A stretch of 64,000 nucleotides of DNA from Bimuria novae-zelandiae CBS 107.79 (taxonomy: Eukaryota; Ascomycota; Dothideomycetes; Pleosporales; Didymosphaeriaceae): the NCBI GenBank assembly GCA_010015655.1, contig ML976692.1, positions 368,980 through 432,979 of the forward strand. The letters run 5' to 3'. The translations under genes and the position numbers were made by a program. The notes beneath the pieces are model-generated. The model ran no database searches. It was not told the origin of the DNA and saw nothing but the letters and a program-made list of their open reading frames with translations. Each line of letters opens with the position of its first letter. The stretch's first letter is position 1. Below are positions 45,564 through 56,564 of this stretch, one piece after another.

Positions 45564-47204
45564 TCAGCTTGGTATGAGAGTCCCGCGCTCGCGAAGCAGG
45601 CGGCCATGCGGCGACGGGCTCAGCGGCGGCGTAATCGAGGCCATGGGCGGAATTGGCAACATCCTGATGTTGTCGTCCGCGTCAGCGCCTTCTCGCGTGC
45701 CCCAAGTAGTCTATGATGGATGCGTTAGCAAGAGTCCGAAGAAGAGAAGCGTGCAACGCTACCCACCTCTGTCACCGTGATGCCCCCGTATGCCTTGATG
45801 AGATTGTGGAAGAAGCCAAAGAGGATCGAGACAGGCACGAAGCGGATGTCACCCGGATTTCGTAACAGATGCGGAACTAGTTTGATCGTCTTGGAGAACA
45901 CCATGTGTCCGAGGAAGAATGCCCACAGCAACATGCGATCCCGCCTCTCGCTCGAGCTCAGTTCATCCGTCGAGACAGGATAGTAACCTGCTTCCACCAA
46001 CGTCTTGTAGAAGCAGAACACCAGGGCGCCGTCGTAAGGGAAGGCCCATTGCGTGACGGTCGTCTGAAAGACGGCGTACATGGACCAAGGATAATTCCTG
46101 TTGCGGAAAGGGTTAGCTAATGACCCTGGTCATAGTCGTGTGGGAGGGGTAGCGCTTGGCGCGACGACGCGACATGTCCAATTGCTCGTGGAATCTTCGG
46201 CGACTTACAACCACATGTGCAGCTCGCTCAAGCTGGTCAAGTTACTCCTCCAATTGCTGCGCACCCATCGTAAGCACTGGCGCAGGTACTTGGAATCGTG
46301 CTCTAGCGTCGTCTCCACCTCGCACTCGCGGTGGTTCTGCAACTGAATCTTCCAGTTGTGGGAGAACAGCCATCGGGTGATGAAGTTGTCGTCATCGGCG
46401 TTGAGGAAATGGTCACTGCCCCAAGTTTCGTGTGTGAAGCCATACGTGAAGTTGGGATCTTGGAGAATTTCCGATCGGTAAGCAACAGCTCGTCCGGACA
46501 GGCACGGAAGCCCGCCGTCGATCCAGTTGCACGCTGTACAATCAAAAGTCCTTCGCACCAGGTATATCGCACCCAGAAACTCCCAGATATTGCTTCGGTT
46601 CTTCCGCCGGAGCTGTTGGTTCGTCCCCACGCCGCCGACGCGGGCATCCTCGAATGGCGCGAGCATCCATTTGTTGAACTTTTCCGGTAGCCAGACGTCG
46701 TCATCCAACAAAAGAGTGATCTTTGTCTGTACCTCTGGAATTGCTCTCGAGAGTTGGCGGCGCTTGTTGGCCTGGCTCACGGACAATACCTGGATCCTCT
46801 TAGGGCAGCCCATCTCTTCCACCATTTGATATAGTCGCTTCACGCGGGCGTCCGGAGTCACGAGAAGTAACTCAAAAGGCTCGAGGCGGTAAGCGGTTTG
46901 CACAGTCTCTTTCAACTGTTGTATGTCTTCGGCAACGGTCGGGATGATGACGGTCACATCCTGCGAAGTGATGCTAGGTTCGTCAACAGGCCGCATAGGC
47001 TTGTATAGCCAATTCGCTGCCAGGTTGATCCATAATCTGATGTAGCGGAACAAGCTGTTTGGTCGAGTCAACTGATTGTGCTGAAACTAGCAGAGAGCAA
47101 AGAATTGCATCATAGTGGCAATGGTGAGGGTCGACATACAATGCAGCCAGGAAGATACAAAACCAACTCCAATTAGGAAGCATCCATAATGAAAACGGAA
47201 ACAT
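45564..47204 (-). CDS. Cps1-like family 2 glycosyltransferase (type 3 polysaccharide synthase)
   Basis: Model complement(join(45564..45710,45767..46097,46209..47080,47136..47204)). The GT2 core is clear: VTVIIPT start of the Rossmann part, LLLDDDVWLP with the DxD-like metal motif, WIDGGLPCLSGRAVAYR, ADDDNFITRWLF with the catalytic acidic residue, and QCLRWVRSNW as the (Q/R)xxRW box of processive synthases. An N-terminal hydrophobic segment and three or so C-terminal membrane helices fit a plasma-membrane synthase. The final exon (TTWGTREGADADDN...) matches the family's end after splicing. Exon 1 is uncertain: GTATGT near 47137 is the best donor by sequence, but only GTCGAC keeps frame. Homologous fungal GT2 proteins are known to be needed for hyphal growth on surfaces and plant infection in Zymoseptoria. 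The product polysaccharide is unknown. Confidence 0.82.
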
Positions 47205-50200
47205 GGCAACGACCAACGAATGTGATAGGAAAGAAGGGTGCAACGGACACGCAGATCACATTGATGGAGGAGAGAATCCGATCGTTCCCCGGAGGGAGAA
47301 CGGGAGACTAAATATTCAAGCCACATGTTTGCAGGCCCGGGCGTCGAATGATGGTTCGCGTCCCGGCGCTGTTTAAGCTGCAGGGCATCCTCTTAGCAGC
47401 ATTTGGGGTAGTGTTAACATGGCTGAAGGCACTTGAGGTCGATTCTGAAAAAAGAGCCCAGGGTGGATGCACTAGCGGATTCGGACCAGTGATGAGCTCG
47501 AGCGTCTGCTGGGGACCCGCCGGCCGTTGGATGAGTTGCATATCACACCCCCTGGCACCCTCAGGGATCAACGTCTGCCAGTCTGCAACGCGCGCCGTGT
47601 ACATACTCGACCAGCAGCTTGTGCTTAGCCGTCCACACTCGCTCCGGTGGTGGAGATCCATGGATGGTGCTAGAGAGCACAAGACTGGATTCCGCGGCCA
47701 CCAACGATGGTTCATCACCCCGTCTCTGGTGACCGCACCTGTCATCCTTTCGCCGCCCACAACATGGCGCGCGCGTGCTCGTTGAACATGCGGCTGATGA
47801 TCGTGCTCCAATATATCGTGTCCCCGCTTGGCGGCGGCGGCGGCGCGCTAACCCTCATCTGAGATCAGGGCTCTAGGCCACTGCGCGCTGCGAGAGCGCC
47901 ATGCACTAGCCGCTGCAAGCGTGCTCCACTGTCAGCAGAGTCCTGACGGCAGACGGACCCGACGTCCTGACTGAGCGCCTGTTGCTCGTAGCAGGGCTGT
48001 CTGCATTCTTCTTTGGGGCTGCTATCGTCTGACTGACGCACTGCCGTGCCGTCGGCTAATCGCGATATTGTGTCGTCTCCAACACGCATATTTCCAGCAT
48101 ATTCATCATGGAAATTTGTCCGAAAAGGTGGGTCAACTGGAACTCTAGCAGGGTTCAACTCAACTTGATTGCGCCCGCCTGGTAAGAGCAATCTGTGCTG
48201 CCGAATACGCAAGCGTGCCCGCGGGCGCCACCGCAGCGCTCAACGCGGGCAACGCACCTACATGGTGCCTCGAGGATCTTGTCCCGAACACCAGTTGCGA
48301 GATGGTACATCAAAAATCAAACCACCCGTGGACCGCTGCGGGTTTTCTGTTCGGACAACACGCCATTGACGCCGGAGTTGCTTTGTGGCTTAATTGATGG
48401 CAGAACTCACGGGCCTCGTTGCTCAACATTGACACAATCAATATCGCTGAGCAGACTGCAACCAACAGCAAGTACTTAGAGTCGGCTGAAGTGAACATGG
48501 CCCGCGTGTGCTTGCAGGCCTTGAAGCTCCTGTATATGCACGAGCTGGGGTGCCTCGCTCGTGCAGATCAGTAGGCTACACGGGATGCGGAATACCATCC
48601 GCGCTCGTATTGTATTGGCTCGTAGCTGTCGTTGTCGTGATCATGCATGGCGTACGGATATTAAGTGTTGTGGGTAGGTGGCTCGATCCCACCATCGCGG
48701 GAGATCGAGCCCGAGTGGCTTGCTTGGGTAACGCTCCGTTGTTGGAGGACTTTCCTATTTCTCTTCTGGCGACAAACGAGATACGGTTACAATTCGCACA
48801 CTGGGACTTCCGGTGAAACAACTTAGTCGTTGAATCTTTCAGCCATGTTGACCACGCAACAGAGCGTTCAACGACACTAGAAATGGGATGAAGGACCTAG
48901 GACATTTAGATTTCTGTGTACACATGTCGTCCGAAAAAGGTTGCGTCATTTTCCAGGCAGCGTGAGACGGGCATGGTGTCTTGCATTCGCGGAGATACAG
49001 CCGCTTCCACGCGAGACAGTGACAGCCGTTTTAAGCAGGGTCATACACCACAAGTGTACAGAGCAGAAGCGCCGCATATTGTGGAAATACGCTTGCAAGC
49101 TCGGTACCACGCAGCTTCCATGTCGAGCCCCAGGTCAATTCGGGCCGAGCCTAACCCCGTGGGATCTATACCTAGGCGCGGTGCGTTATACGTTGGCCTT
49201 TATTTTGCTGCTCTTGAGATAAATCACCTCAATGATATCAATGATATGCTCAGCGAGCTAAGCGCAGCGAGCAAAAGGCTAGTAAATGACTCTCCCTTAG
49301 CGAGCGGACAATTCGTGGTTTTCCGTTGACACCAACAGGCCGAAGCTCTAGTATCGCTTCAAAGGGGTGCAGTGGGTCGCTCCTCTGGAGCGTTGATAGG
49401 GCACTTTTAATATGGTGGGACGACAAGTGACGGACGCCTTGTCCTGTATCGGCGTTGGTTTCGCCTCTTCTGGTCCGGACACTTCTCAACTGTGTCCCAA
49501 TGCGGGTGCAAAGCGGTAACTGCTCTTCAAGACGACACAGCATTTAGTCGGCCAAATAAAGATTCACGACGAACGTCGCAGTCTGCGTTTGAAGAAAGAA
49601 TGAAGCCACGGGAAGAGGAGACCAAAGACTCCTGTGCAAGCTGTTAGCAGTCAATGATATATACGCTACGCAAACGGAAATGGTATCCACAGCAGTATGT
49701 TGAGAGGATCCGACATGACCACGGGGGTACTCGCTTATTGACAGCTTGCCCGGATGACTTTGGGAGTGCTATGGAAGCTGGTCCTCTCTCCTCCTCTTGC
49801 CCAAGCAAGTGAAGACGGTGTCACGACGTCCGACGCTCATTTAATGACCGGGTTAGATCAAAGCTGCGCACACAACGTTGAAACACCAGGCTAGTCTTGC
49901 GAGGATGGCGGGGACGCTCGATCCGGGATGGCCCCACATAGCGAAGGTCTCTAAACTCATCTGTGAGGATCCTCGCAATTCCCAAAGCGACATTGACGAG
50001 ATATTTTCGATGGTAGTGGAGTGAAATTTGGCTGGATTGAGCACGTTGGTTGCCAGAAGCTTCTGGAAGTGCTAGAGCACAGCTCCTGGAAGGAATCCAG
50101 CGAAGACTGCAGATCTGATCATGTTCGATCAAGATGTCTTGCTAACAACAGACGGAGAGTCTCAAGCTGACCTCAGTTCACATGGCCAGCTCCTCCTGTG

Positions 50201-52793
50201 GAGCGCGCGGGTTAGTTCACAATACACCAGGGTGACCAGTCTGGCAGCAGTATCGTTTCTTTAACACTGTTCGCGATGTAAGCCGGGGCGGTTATTGTGT
50301 CCTTGCCATGCTCGACGGGTAATTCCTTCCGTTGTTGGCGCCATCCTCCCAGCAGGCTCATCCGCTCGCGGCTGCAGCGCTCGCCGACCCAGGCAGGAGG
50401 AAGCAGGAACATATGAGAAGCCAGATGCTGTGTTCTTGTGGAATGCGGCATACAACAGGTGAAGAGCGATGGGGCTGGCAGTGGGGTGTGAAGAGACGAG
50501 GGTTGTGGTTGCGGAAAGCCCTGGAGCAAAAGCTGGCACGCCAGGCGGCTAGTGTACCAGAACAAAAGGACACGTAGCCCGGAACGGCTTTAGTCAACGG
50601 CCAGCCGATGCTGCTGCTGCCATCTCCGTCACTCCCGTCGACGCCGTAAGATTCACGCGGCTGGCCTCAGCACGCAGGGCACACGACTTGCGCACCTTCT
50701 CGAGTCGAGGACCAGGGGCCGCTGCTCGAGAGAACCCCGGCCCACGCTCCCTTCGACCTGGGTCCGCTAGGGGGATGGTGTGGTGCTTTTCGTGAGAGGG
50801 CCAGGGCCAGCAGAACAGCCGTCTTCCCACACCAAGCTGCTGGGCGGTGACGACACTCCCGCGACGCGTAGTGCGCCCCTCCCTGCTCGGGAGCAGCTGC
50901 AGTGCATGCTTTTCGCCTGTCTAAGCAGCGTCTGGACTCGTCTGCTCGCCGAAATTTCCCAAGTAGCGAGGCTCATTGTCCCTCTCGAAGTCCCATGCCT
51001 AAACCTGCAGTCGCAACCGCCAATGTCAGACCAACCCTGCTCTCTGCGTTTCCGAAGTGAGCAACCTGCAAGCGCGGGCTGCCGATATCGAAATGAACAT
51101 AGCCTCCTCCGCGCCCCGAGAGCTTACTCGCTGTTGGTTGCTTTTCTTCACCTCTCGCAACCCGATCGGTGAAAGACACCGGGTCGCCATGGTATCCTCG
51201 CCAGCCAGAGACAGCCACTCTATCGATTGCCTTTTTCTATCTTTTGCGGGAATTGCAGATTGAGCTCACCTAGAATGCGGTCACCGGTTACCCTAGTGTC
51301 GCACTGCATTCGAACGAATGGTATATTTTATTCACTCCACATGCAGGGATGGGAAATTATTACGAACATAGGCGATGCGAACTCTAGCATACTACAACCA
51401 GAGCGATACAACCCGTTATGTCATGCTATGGAGATCCAGACGGGCAATGGAGGCGGAAGATCGCTCGATGGCATGCATCGTATGGTCGTATAACGGGGTG
51501 TCTTCTGATTAGGCGATACTCAAGAGCAGCTCGAACCTCGAAGCTCCTGCAGCGCACGGCGCCGCGAGTGCAGGCTATCAAGCTTACCGTCAATTTTGCG
51601 AGCGGGAGCCAAACCGCATACGCCTTCCGAAGTCCAAGGGCCATATGCCAGCAGGGAACTTAGAAGAAGAATGCCTACAAATTGTCTCGACTAGGGGACC
51701 ATTTCCGCTCCCTCCCAAAGAGACCAAACATGCTTCGAAGCCGCTGTTTATTGCACATATCGGACGAGATTGGCGCTGCTTAGGTTGCAAGACGAAAAAG
51801 TCGAAGAAAATTCTTTACCAGTCTTACGGTACGGCCAGATTGCAGAAGACCGCTTCTGTTGACCAGGAACAGGCTGGGCCAAGTTTCGGTCACGTGTTTC
51901 TTGTTCGACATGACAACATCGAATGGATCGAGGAGCCCCGGACGCTGGTCTTTTCGCTGAGCCGTCTTGCCTGCTTTGAGCATCATTCCCACCATTCCGG
52001 ATGATCGTCACCGTTACAAACTTGATGTCACCTTCACGCATTCTTTTCTGTTACTCACACTGCAATAGCAACTTTTGTTGGGACATGCCACAGATCGTGC
52101 AGGCATATGGCAAGACCGATCGTGCTTCACTCCTGCAGGCCATACAAATTTCCACTAGTCGCCATCCAGGGTTCTTCTCCACACCACACCACACTAGCAT
52201 TTACCCGCTTTCAACACAAGCAGGACAGGTTTTGAGGAAACACAAAGTCCACGATTCGATCTCAGCACACCGGAACACTCTGCCATGTGGAAGCCATGCG
52301 CGCAAAGGCATAATCCGCTCAGCTTTGAGAACAGTCTTCAAGCCACGAGCGACCGTGCAGTATCGTGTTACAACTGCTCATCAATGCACAGCATCATCGA
52401 AAGTCTTGGCCGTGAAAGGAGGCCGGCGACGACTTTCTGTTCTCATCATACTACGACCTGGATTTACGTTCTTGCGCTTGAGGCGGCAAACGTGGTTCTC
52501 GCAGAAGGGGCCTTTGGAGTGAAAAGCTCCACCCTTCGTGACAATGCAAGAACATACTGTCGGGTCAAATTTTCACTCATTGGGAAAGACGCGACGCTGT
52601 GCCATGCCTGTCGAAAGCGTTATCGCTTTCAGTCGATTGGGCGGGATAGGCGACTGCGGTTCTCAAATTTTGCACTGCGGCGTGGCACATTAATGCAAAT
52701 GTCTGAATCGACACAGACGAGGTTCTGAAGAACGCAAGACGCAGGGCCCTTGTTTCTACTAACTCAAAGCGGTGGTTAGTGCAGACCTCGATA
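47205..52793. other. 5.6-kb gene-poor stretch upstream of the GT2 gene
   Basis: Many small frames on both strands (for example 47348-47785 plus, 50780-51172 plus, 52001-52522 plus), none with recognisable domains or splice signals that extend them. A perfect 9-bp inverted repeat, GGCTCGATC ... GATCGAGCC, with a 14-bp loop lies at about 48679-48710. No RNA gene found. Confidence 0.45.
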
Positions 52794-53000
52794 CCGTGGT
52801 TTGGCCGTTAGTGCGCACCGTCACTCGATGCGCAGCTTTTTACAGGGAAAACCAAAGAAAATAGGTAATTTTAAAGACTTAAAACTTTTTATCTACGCAA
52901 TATTAAAATATACTTTCTTAATTAAAGCTATATAAAAAGTTAAAATCTATAAGTTTATAACTTTAGATTTTTAAGATATTAAAGTTTTTTAAAAAGAGGG
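52794..53000 (+). repeat. left terminal inverted repeat of the outer element
   Basis: It pairs with 53904-53680 in reverse complement, for example TACGCAATATTAAAATATAC and TTAAAGTTTTTTAAAAAGA in both. The arm is interrupted at 53000 by the solo LTR and resumes at 53303 (AAAAAAGCCTAA against AAAAAAGTCTAA in the right arm). Confidence 0.85.
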
Positions 53001-53297
53001 TGTTGGTATCAAACCTACGCAACACTGCTACGGCTTTCACCGCCATGCAGTTTGCCTGTGGTTTCAAACCTGCGCAACACTGCTACGGCTTTTACCGCCA
53101 TGTAGTTTGCCTGTGGCTTGTTGCGCAGTTTGCTTGTGGTTTGTTGCGCTAGTCCTGATTAGGCTAGCAGGGAACAAACCACGCTTGATAAATACCTCTC
53201 ACAGCAGCCCACCACAATAGATCTGCAATCAAGAATCAAATCAGTACCACATCGTTGCAACGAAGTCTTGATCCAAGAGCCTATTGCCGTATCAACA
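53001..53297. mobile_element. solo LTR (297 bp) with 5-bp target duplication
   Basis: Starts TGTTGGTATC and ends GTATCAACA, so the ends are TGTTG/CAACA and more widely TGTTGGTAT-type inverted repeats. Direct repeats GAGGG at 52996-53000 and 53298-53302 flank it exactly, the 5-bp duplication expected from LTR-retrotransposon integration. No internal domain is left, hence a solo LTR from recombination between two LTRs. TGTTG...CAACA ends are common in Copia elements, but the superfamily is not proven. Orientation unknown. Confidence 0.85.
53010..53120 (+). repeat. ~55-bp direct duplication within the solo LTR
   Basis: TCAAACCT(A/G)CGCAACACTGC and the following GGCTTT(C/T)ACCGCCATG occur twice in tandem, at about 53009-53063 and 53064-53118. 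The differences between copies are C/T or A/G only. Confidence 0.8.
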
Positions 53298-53324
53298 GAG
53301 GGAAAAAAGCCTAAAAATATATTA

Positions 53325-53539
53325 AGTCCCAAAGGGGTAGCTGGTCCCTATAGAGCTGAGGTTGGTTCTTGGGCAAGAGTACTAGTAAGATAAGAATGGG
53401 GTTATTAATAGCTTATATATATTAATACTGACACCCTATTAATACGCGTAAGCTATTAATTACCCCTTTTTTAACTTACTAGTACTCTTACCCGAGAACT
53501 AACCTTAGCCCCACAGGGACCAGCTATCCCTTAGGGACT
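53325..53539. mobile_element. palindromic fold-back element inside the outer element (215 bp)
   Basis: Left arm AGTCCCAAAGGGGTAGCTGG... and right arm ...CCAGCTATCCCTTAGGGACT are reverse complements over about 95 bp each and meet at an AT-rich centre (TAATAGCTTA/TAAGCTATTA). TA flanks both sides (53323-53324 and 53540-53541). Both arms are similar to 4522-4641, the 3' end of the Gypsy LTR. It may be a MITE or two LTR ends joined head to head. Confidence 0.75.
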
Positions 53540-53679
53540 TAATAATTTTTACCTTAAATTTTAAATGAGATAAGTAAACTCTATGATTTTATACTATAAG
53601 GTAAATTTTTCTAATACTAAAGTTGCTTAAAATTATATATTTACTTATATAAAATATCTTAATTTTTATTTTTAAGACC

Positions 53680-53904
53680 TCTATTGTTAGACTTTTTTCC
53701 ATCTTTTTAAAAAACTTTAATATCCTAAAAATATAAAATCATAAACTTATAGATTTTAACTTTTTACATAACTTTAATTAAGAAAGTATATTTTAATATT
53801 GCGTAGATAAAAGTTATAAGGCTTCAAAATTACCTATTTTCTTTGGTTTTCCTAGTAAAAGGCTGCGCATCGAGTGACGGTGCGCACTGACTGCCAAACC
53901 ACCG
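53680..53904 (-). repeat. right terminal inverted repeat of the outer element
   Basis: Reverse complement of the left arm (52794-53000 plus 53303-53322). The last 60 bp, including GCTGCGCATCGAGTGACGGT, are almost identical to the left end. Confidence 0.85.
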
Positions 53905-53906
53905 TA

Positions 53907-56564
53907 GGCTCTCCGAGCTGATTGCGCGAAGTTTACGTGCACTTGGCGACCTGCATTATGAACATGATTTTTGATATATGCTTGGTCCGCATGAGCATTC
54001 GATGCGGTGGAACTACGAACAGATTGCGTGTGTTACACAAGCCCACACGACCCTTGAACATACAGCAAGAGCACGATGGGTGGTGGTGTGATAAGGTCAA
54101 CTAGGATTCGTACCCCCGGTGTCGCTCTCTCGGATAATTGGCGCTTCAACATTGCTGATTGGGAACGGTAAATTTCGTAGACATGCGCTTCAGTGTGGGG
54201 TGAGCATCTAGGTGTGGTGGTACAACAGAGAGCACGTCAGCGAGCATTGTCGATGCGTCCCGAAAATATGGCATAGATTGCCCCGCCTGTCTTGCAATAT
54301 TGAGCATCTTACGTTGCACGGATTATGTCTAGATGCGATCATCGAGGAAGTCGCCGAAAACATCACTCGATCAACACGAGAGGCCACGCAACGAATTCGT
54401 CATGGGACCGCACGAACGAGCGACGACCGAAACGTGGGTCACAAGTACTTGGAATATGCACGGTGGTTGAAGCCGATGCGTTGCTCAGTGACTATCTCGA
54501 CGAAGATACCAAAGAGCGGGGGTGATACTTTGCAGGGAAACCCTGGGAATAGTACCTACCCCATCAGGGCGATGCCGTTGCTACCAGACACCAATAGCCA
54601 TGCTGAACTACTCTCACATTGGGGCGGGCCACGTCGCATCTTTCCTGCACAGTGTAGCCGTGGAGAAATAGTTCTGGATCTATGTTCCGAAAGTCATTCT
54701 CCAACTTTGGCTTGGATGCGAGGCTTGCACCGACCAAAGGTGCAAAAGTACGTAAGTGGTGGGGTGTATCTGAAGAAGCTTCTTCTGCGACTGTGAGCTT
54801 ATCGACAAGTACAAACAGAACGCACGACAAGACGCAGCGTTCAAAAGACATCGTCCAATGCATCACTAAGTCAGAATGCAAAGAGCGCTATCTATTGAAA
54901 GGCCATTCAAACAATTCGCCCAAAATTTAACAAGGGATATACATCTTGGAGCAAATCTGGTCCATCGACCCAGGGAGTGCTGACTCGCACAGAGACCCGC
55001 CCGTTTTGACACGTGGAACCGGAGACTGACATGTGGCAATGACTGCGGACCGGGAATTTAGCACCCGTGGGTTCGGGCCGGGCGAGCTGGAACTCGATCG
55101 GTACCGATACGATAGCATGCCGCTTCGCCGCGTCGAAGATTCACCCTGGTCAGTCAGGTTCCGGGGGTAGGTGAGGCACTATGCGCTCAACTCAATCAGT
55201 TCCTAGTACATCGTGCCCTGTTATTCAAACACGATTTCCACTTCAACTTCCGCAAGGTCGACGACAGCGTTATAGATGTTTATATAATACATCCTGGAGT
55301 GAAACCTCCAGCCGTGCGTCCCTAATTGTTCATGGGGTCAATGATATGGTGCTTTCGAAAAACATTAGTCACGAGTACTGTGTGCCGCATGATCTGTTTG
55401 GTCGTCGAAGACAATAAAAGAGAAGCTTGGTGCCTCAGAACACAGGGTGTCTGCAGAAATTTATATCTTTCTTTGCTATTGAATCTCATGCATCGAGGCC
55501 ATTGACCACATTGTTTATGGTACGATAGTGGCATTCCAATTAATCGTGCTGTGTAGTCCTCACAACTCTATGATCACGATATGTATACAAATATTCTTCT
55601 TCAATCTCTGCATCGACTCGTGGGTGGAAAATCGCTGTCCAAATCCAAATCGACTATGCTTCTTTGCTTCTAGTATAGCATCCACTATATGAACTCCTTT
55701 AGAAACTCGTCAGGGTTCTGTATAAAGTATTTCTAGTCCCAATCTGCCACTGCGCTCTGTACCCGAAACCGCCGCAGGTTATCTTGGTTCCTCCGGCGGT
55801 CAAATTGGCATATAATTTCTAGTTCTTGGAGTATATCCAACAGACGAAGATATCGAATACGTGTGGGTCTTCTCTTTCCAGTGTAATGACTCCAGACTGG
55901 CCTTCGCTCTATTTATCCCCTAGCGCAGCACTGAAGCATAGCCAGAGTAATGGCGAAGGAGGCCCGCTTTCACTCCTGCCGCGGGTGAGTAAGATGACAA
56001 TGTTGTTTTGGCAGCGAAAAATTTACAACGAGGGTCTTTCCGACTTGCATACACAAACGGGAATGTTAAGAAGCTGCTGAGTAAGCTTCGGTATGTTGCT
56101 AGCCGGGGCAGAAGGTATCATTATATCTTAAACGTGCTGTGCCCGTGGAATTGAGCTGGAAGAAATCAATGAACAACTATACAAGAGATTGCGATGTTAT
56201 TTTGGTGTTGAAATGAAACTGCTGCTTTAGTGTGCATATAACAATACTGTATTTCCTATCTTTGGCTTGTTGGGAAATGTAGATTTGAACTAGGTCGTGA
56301 TGAGAAGAGTCATCCTCCCTACGATGCGTGTGGGCTCTACCACATGTCTTAACACTGGCCTGCTAGAAGTAGAACCACGGATTCTTCTGGAAACAACGTA
56401 AAATGCGTCACGTCCACATGATTAAGTTCACTCACTGCGTTGTTACCCCTAGACGGAAAATCAGAACTAGTTCTTGTCCACGAAGAACGAACATCTCCCT
56501 CACGAACTCTCCGGTATAAATTCGATTATAGCCATTTTTTCCACTTGCACACTCTGTCTAATCA
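53907..56564. other. 2.7-kb gene-poor stretch
   Basis: Frames such as 54212-54796 (plus) lack motifs. No transposon ends, RNA genes or repeats recognised. The final ~400 bp are the 3' flank of the Clr5-domain gene. Confidence 0.45.

Larger units (their letters stand above)
52794..53904. mobile_element. inverted-repeat DNA transposon/MITE with two nested insertions
   Basis: Long imperfect terminal inverted repeats (~225 bp each, about 90% alike by eye) begin CCGTGGTTTGGC on the left and, read in reverse complement, CGGTGGTTTGGC on the right; both continue AGTGCGCACCGTCACTCGAT. The element is flanked by TA on each side (52792-52793 and 53905-53906), the target duplication of Tc1/mariner/pogo-type elements. 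No transposase frame is present, so it is non-autonomous. Removing the solo LTR and the inner palindrome leaves about 590 bp, mostly the two arms. The interior is AT-rich and RIP-like, while the outermost 60 bp are GC-balanced. Confidence 0.8.

Noticed and set aside
48679..48710. tRNA-like hairpin
   Set aside because: Only one arm is present; no A/B box, cloverleaf or acceptor stem could be drawn around it.
52001..52728. Overlapping plus-strand frames of 173 and 147 codons
   Set aside because: Two frames compete over the same DNA and neither product resembles a protein family; left as intergenic.
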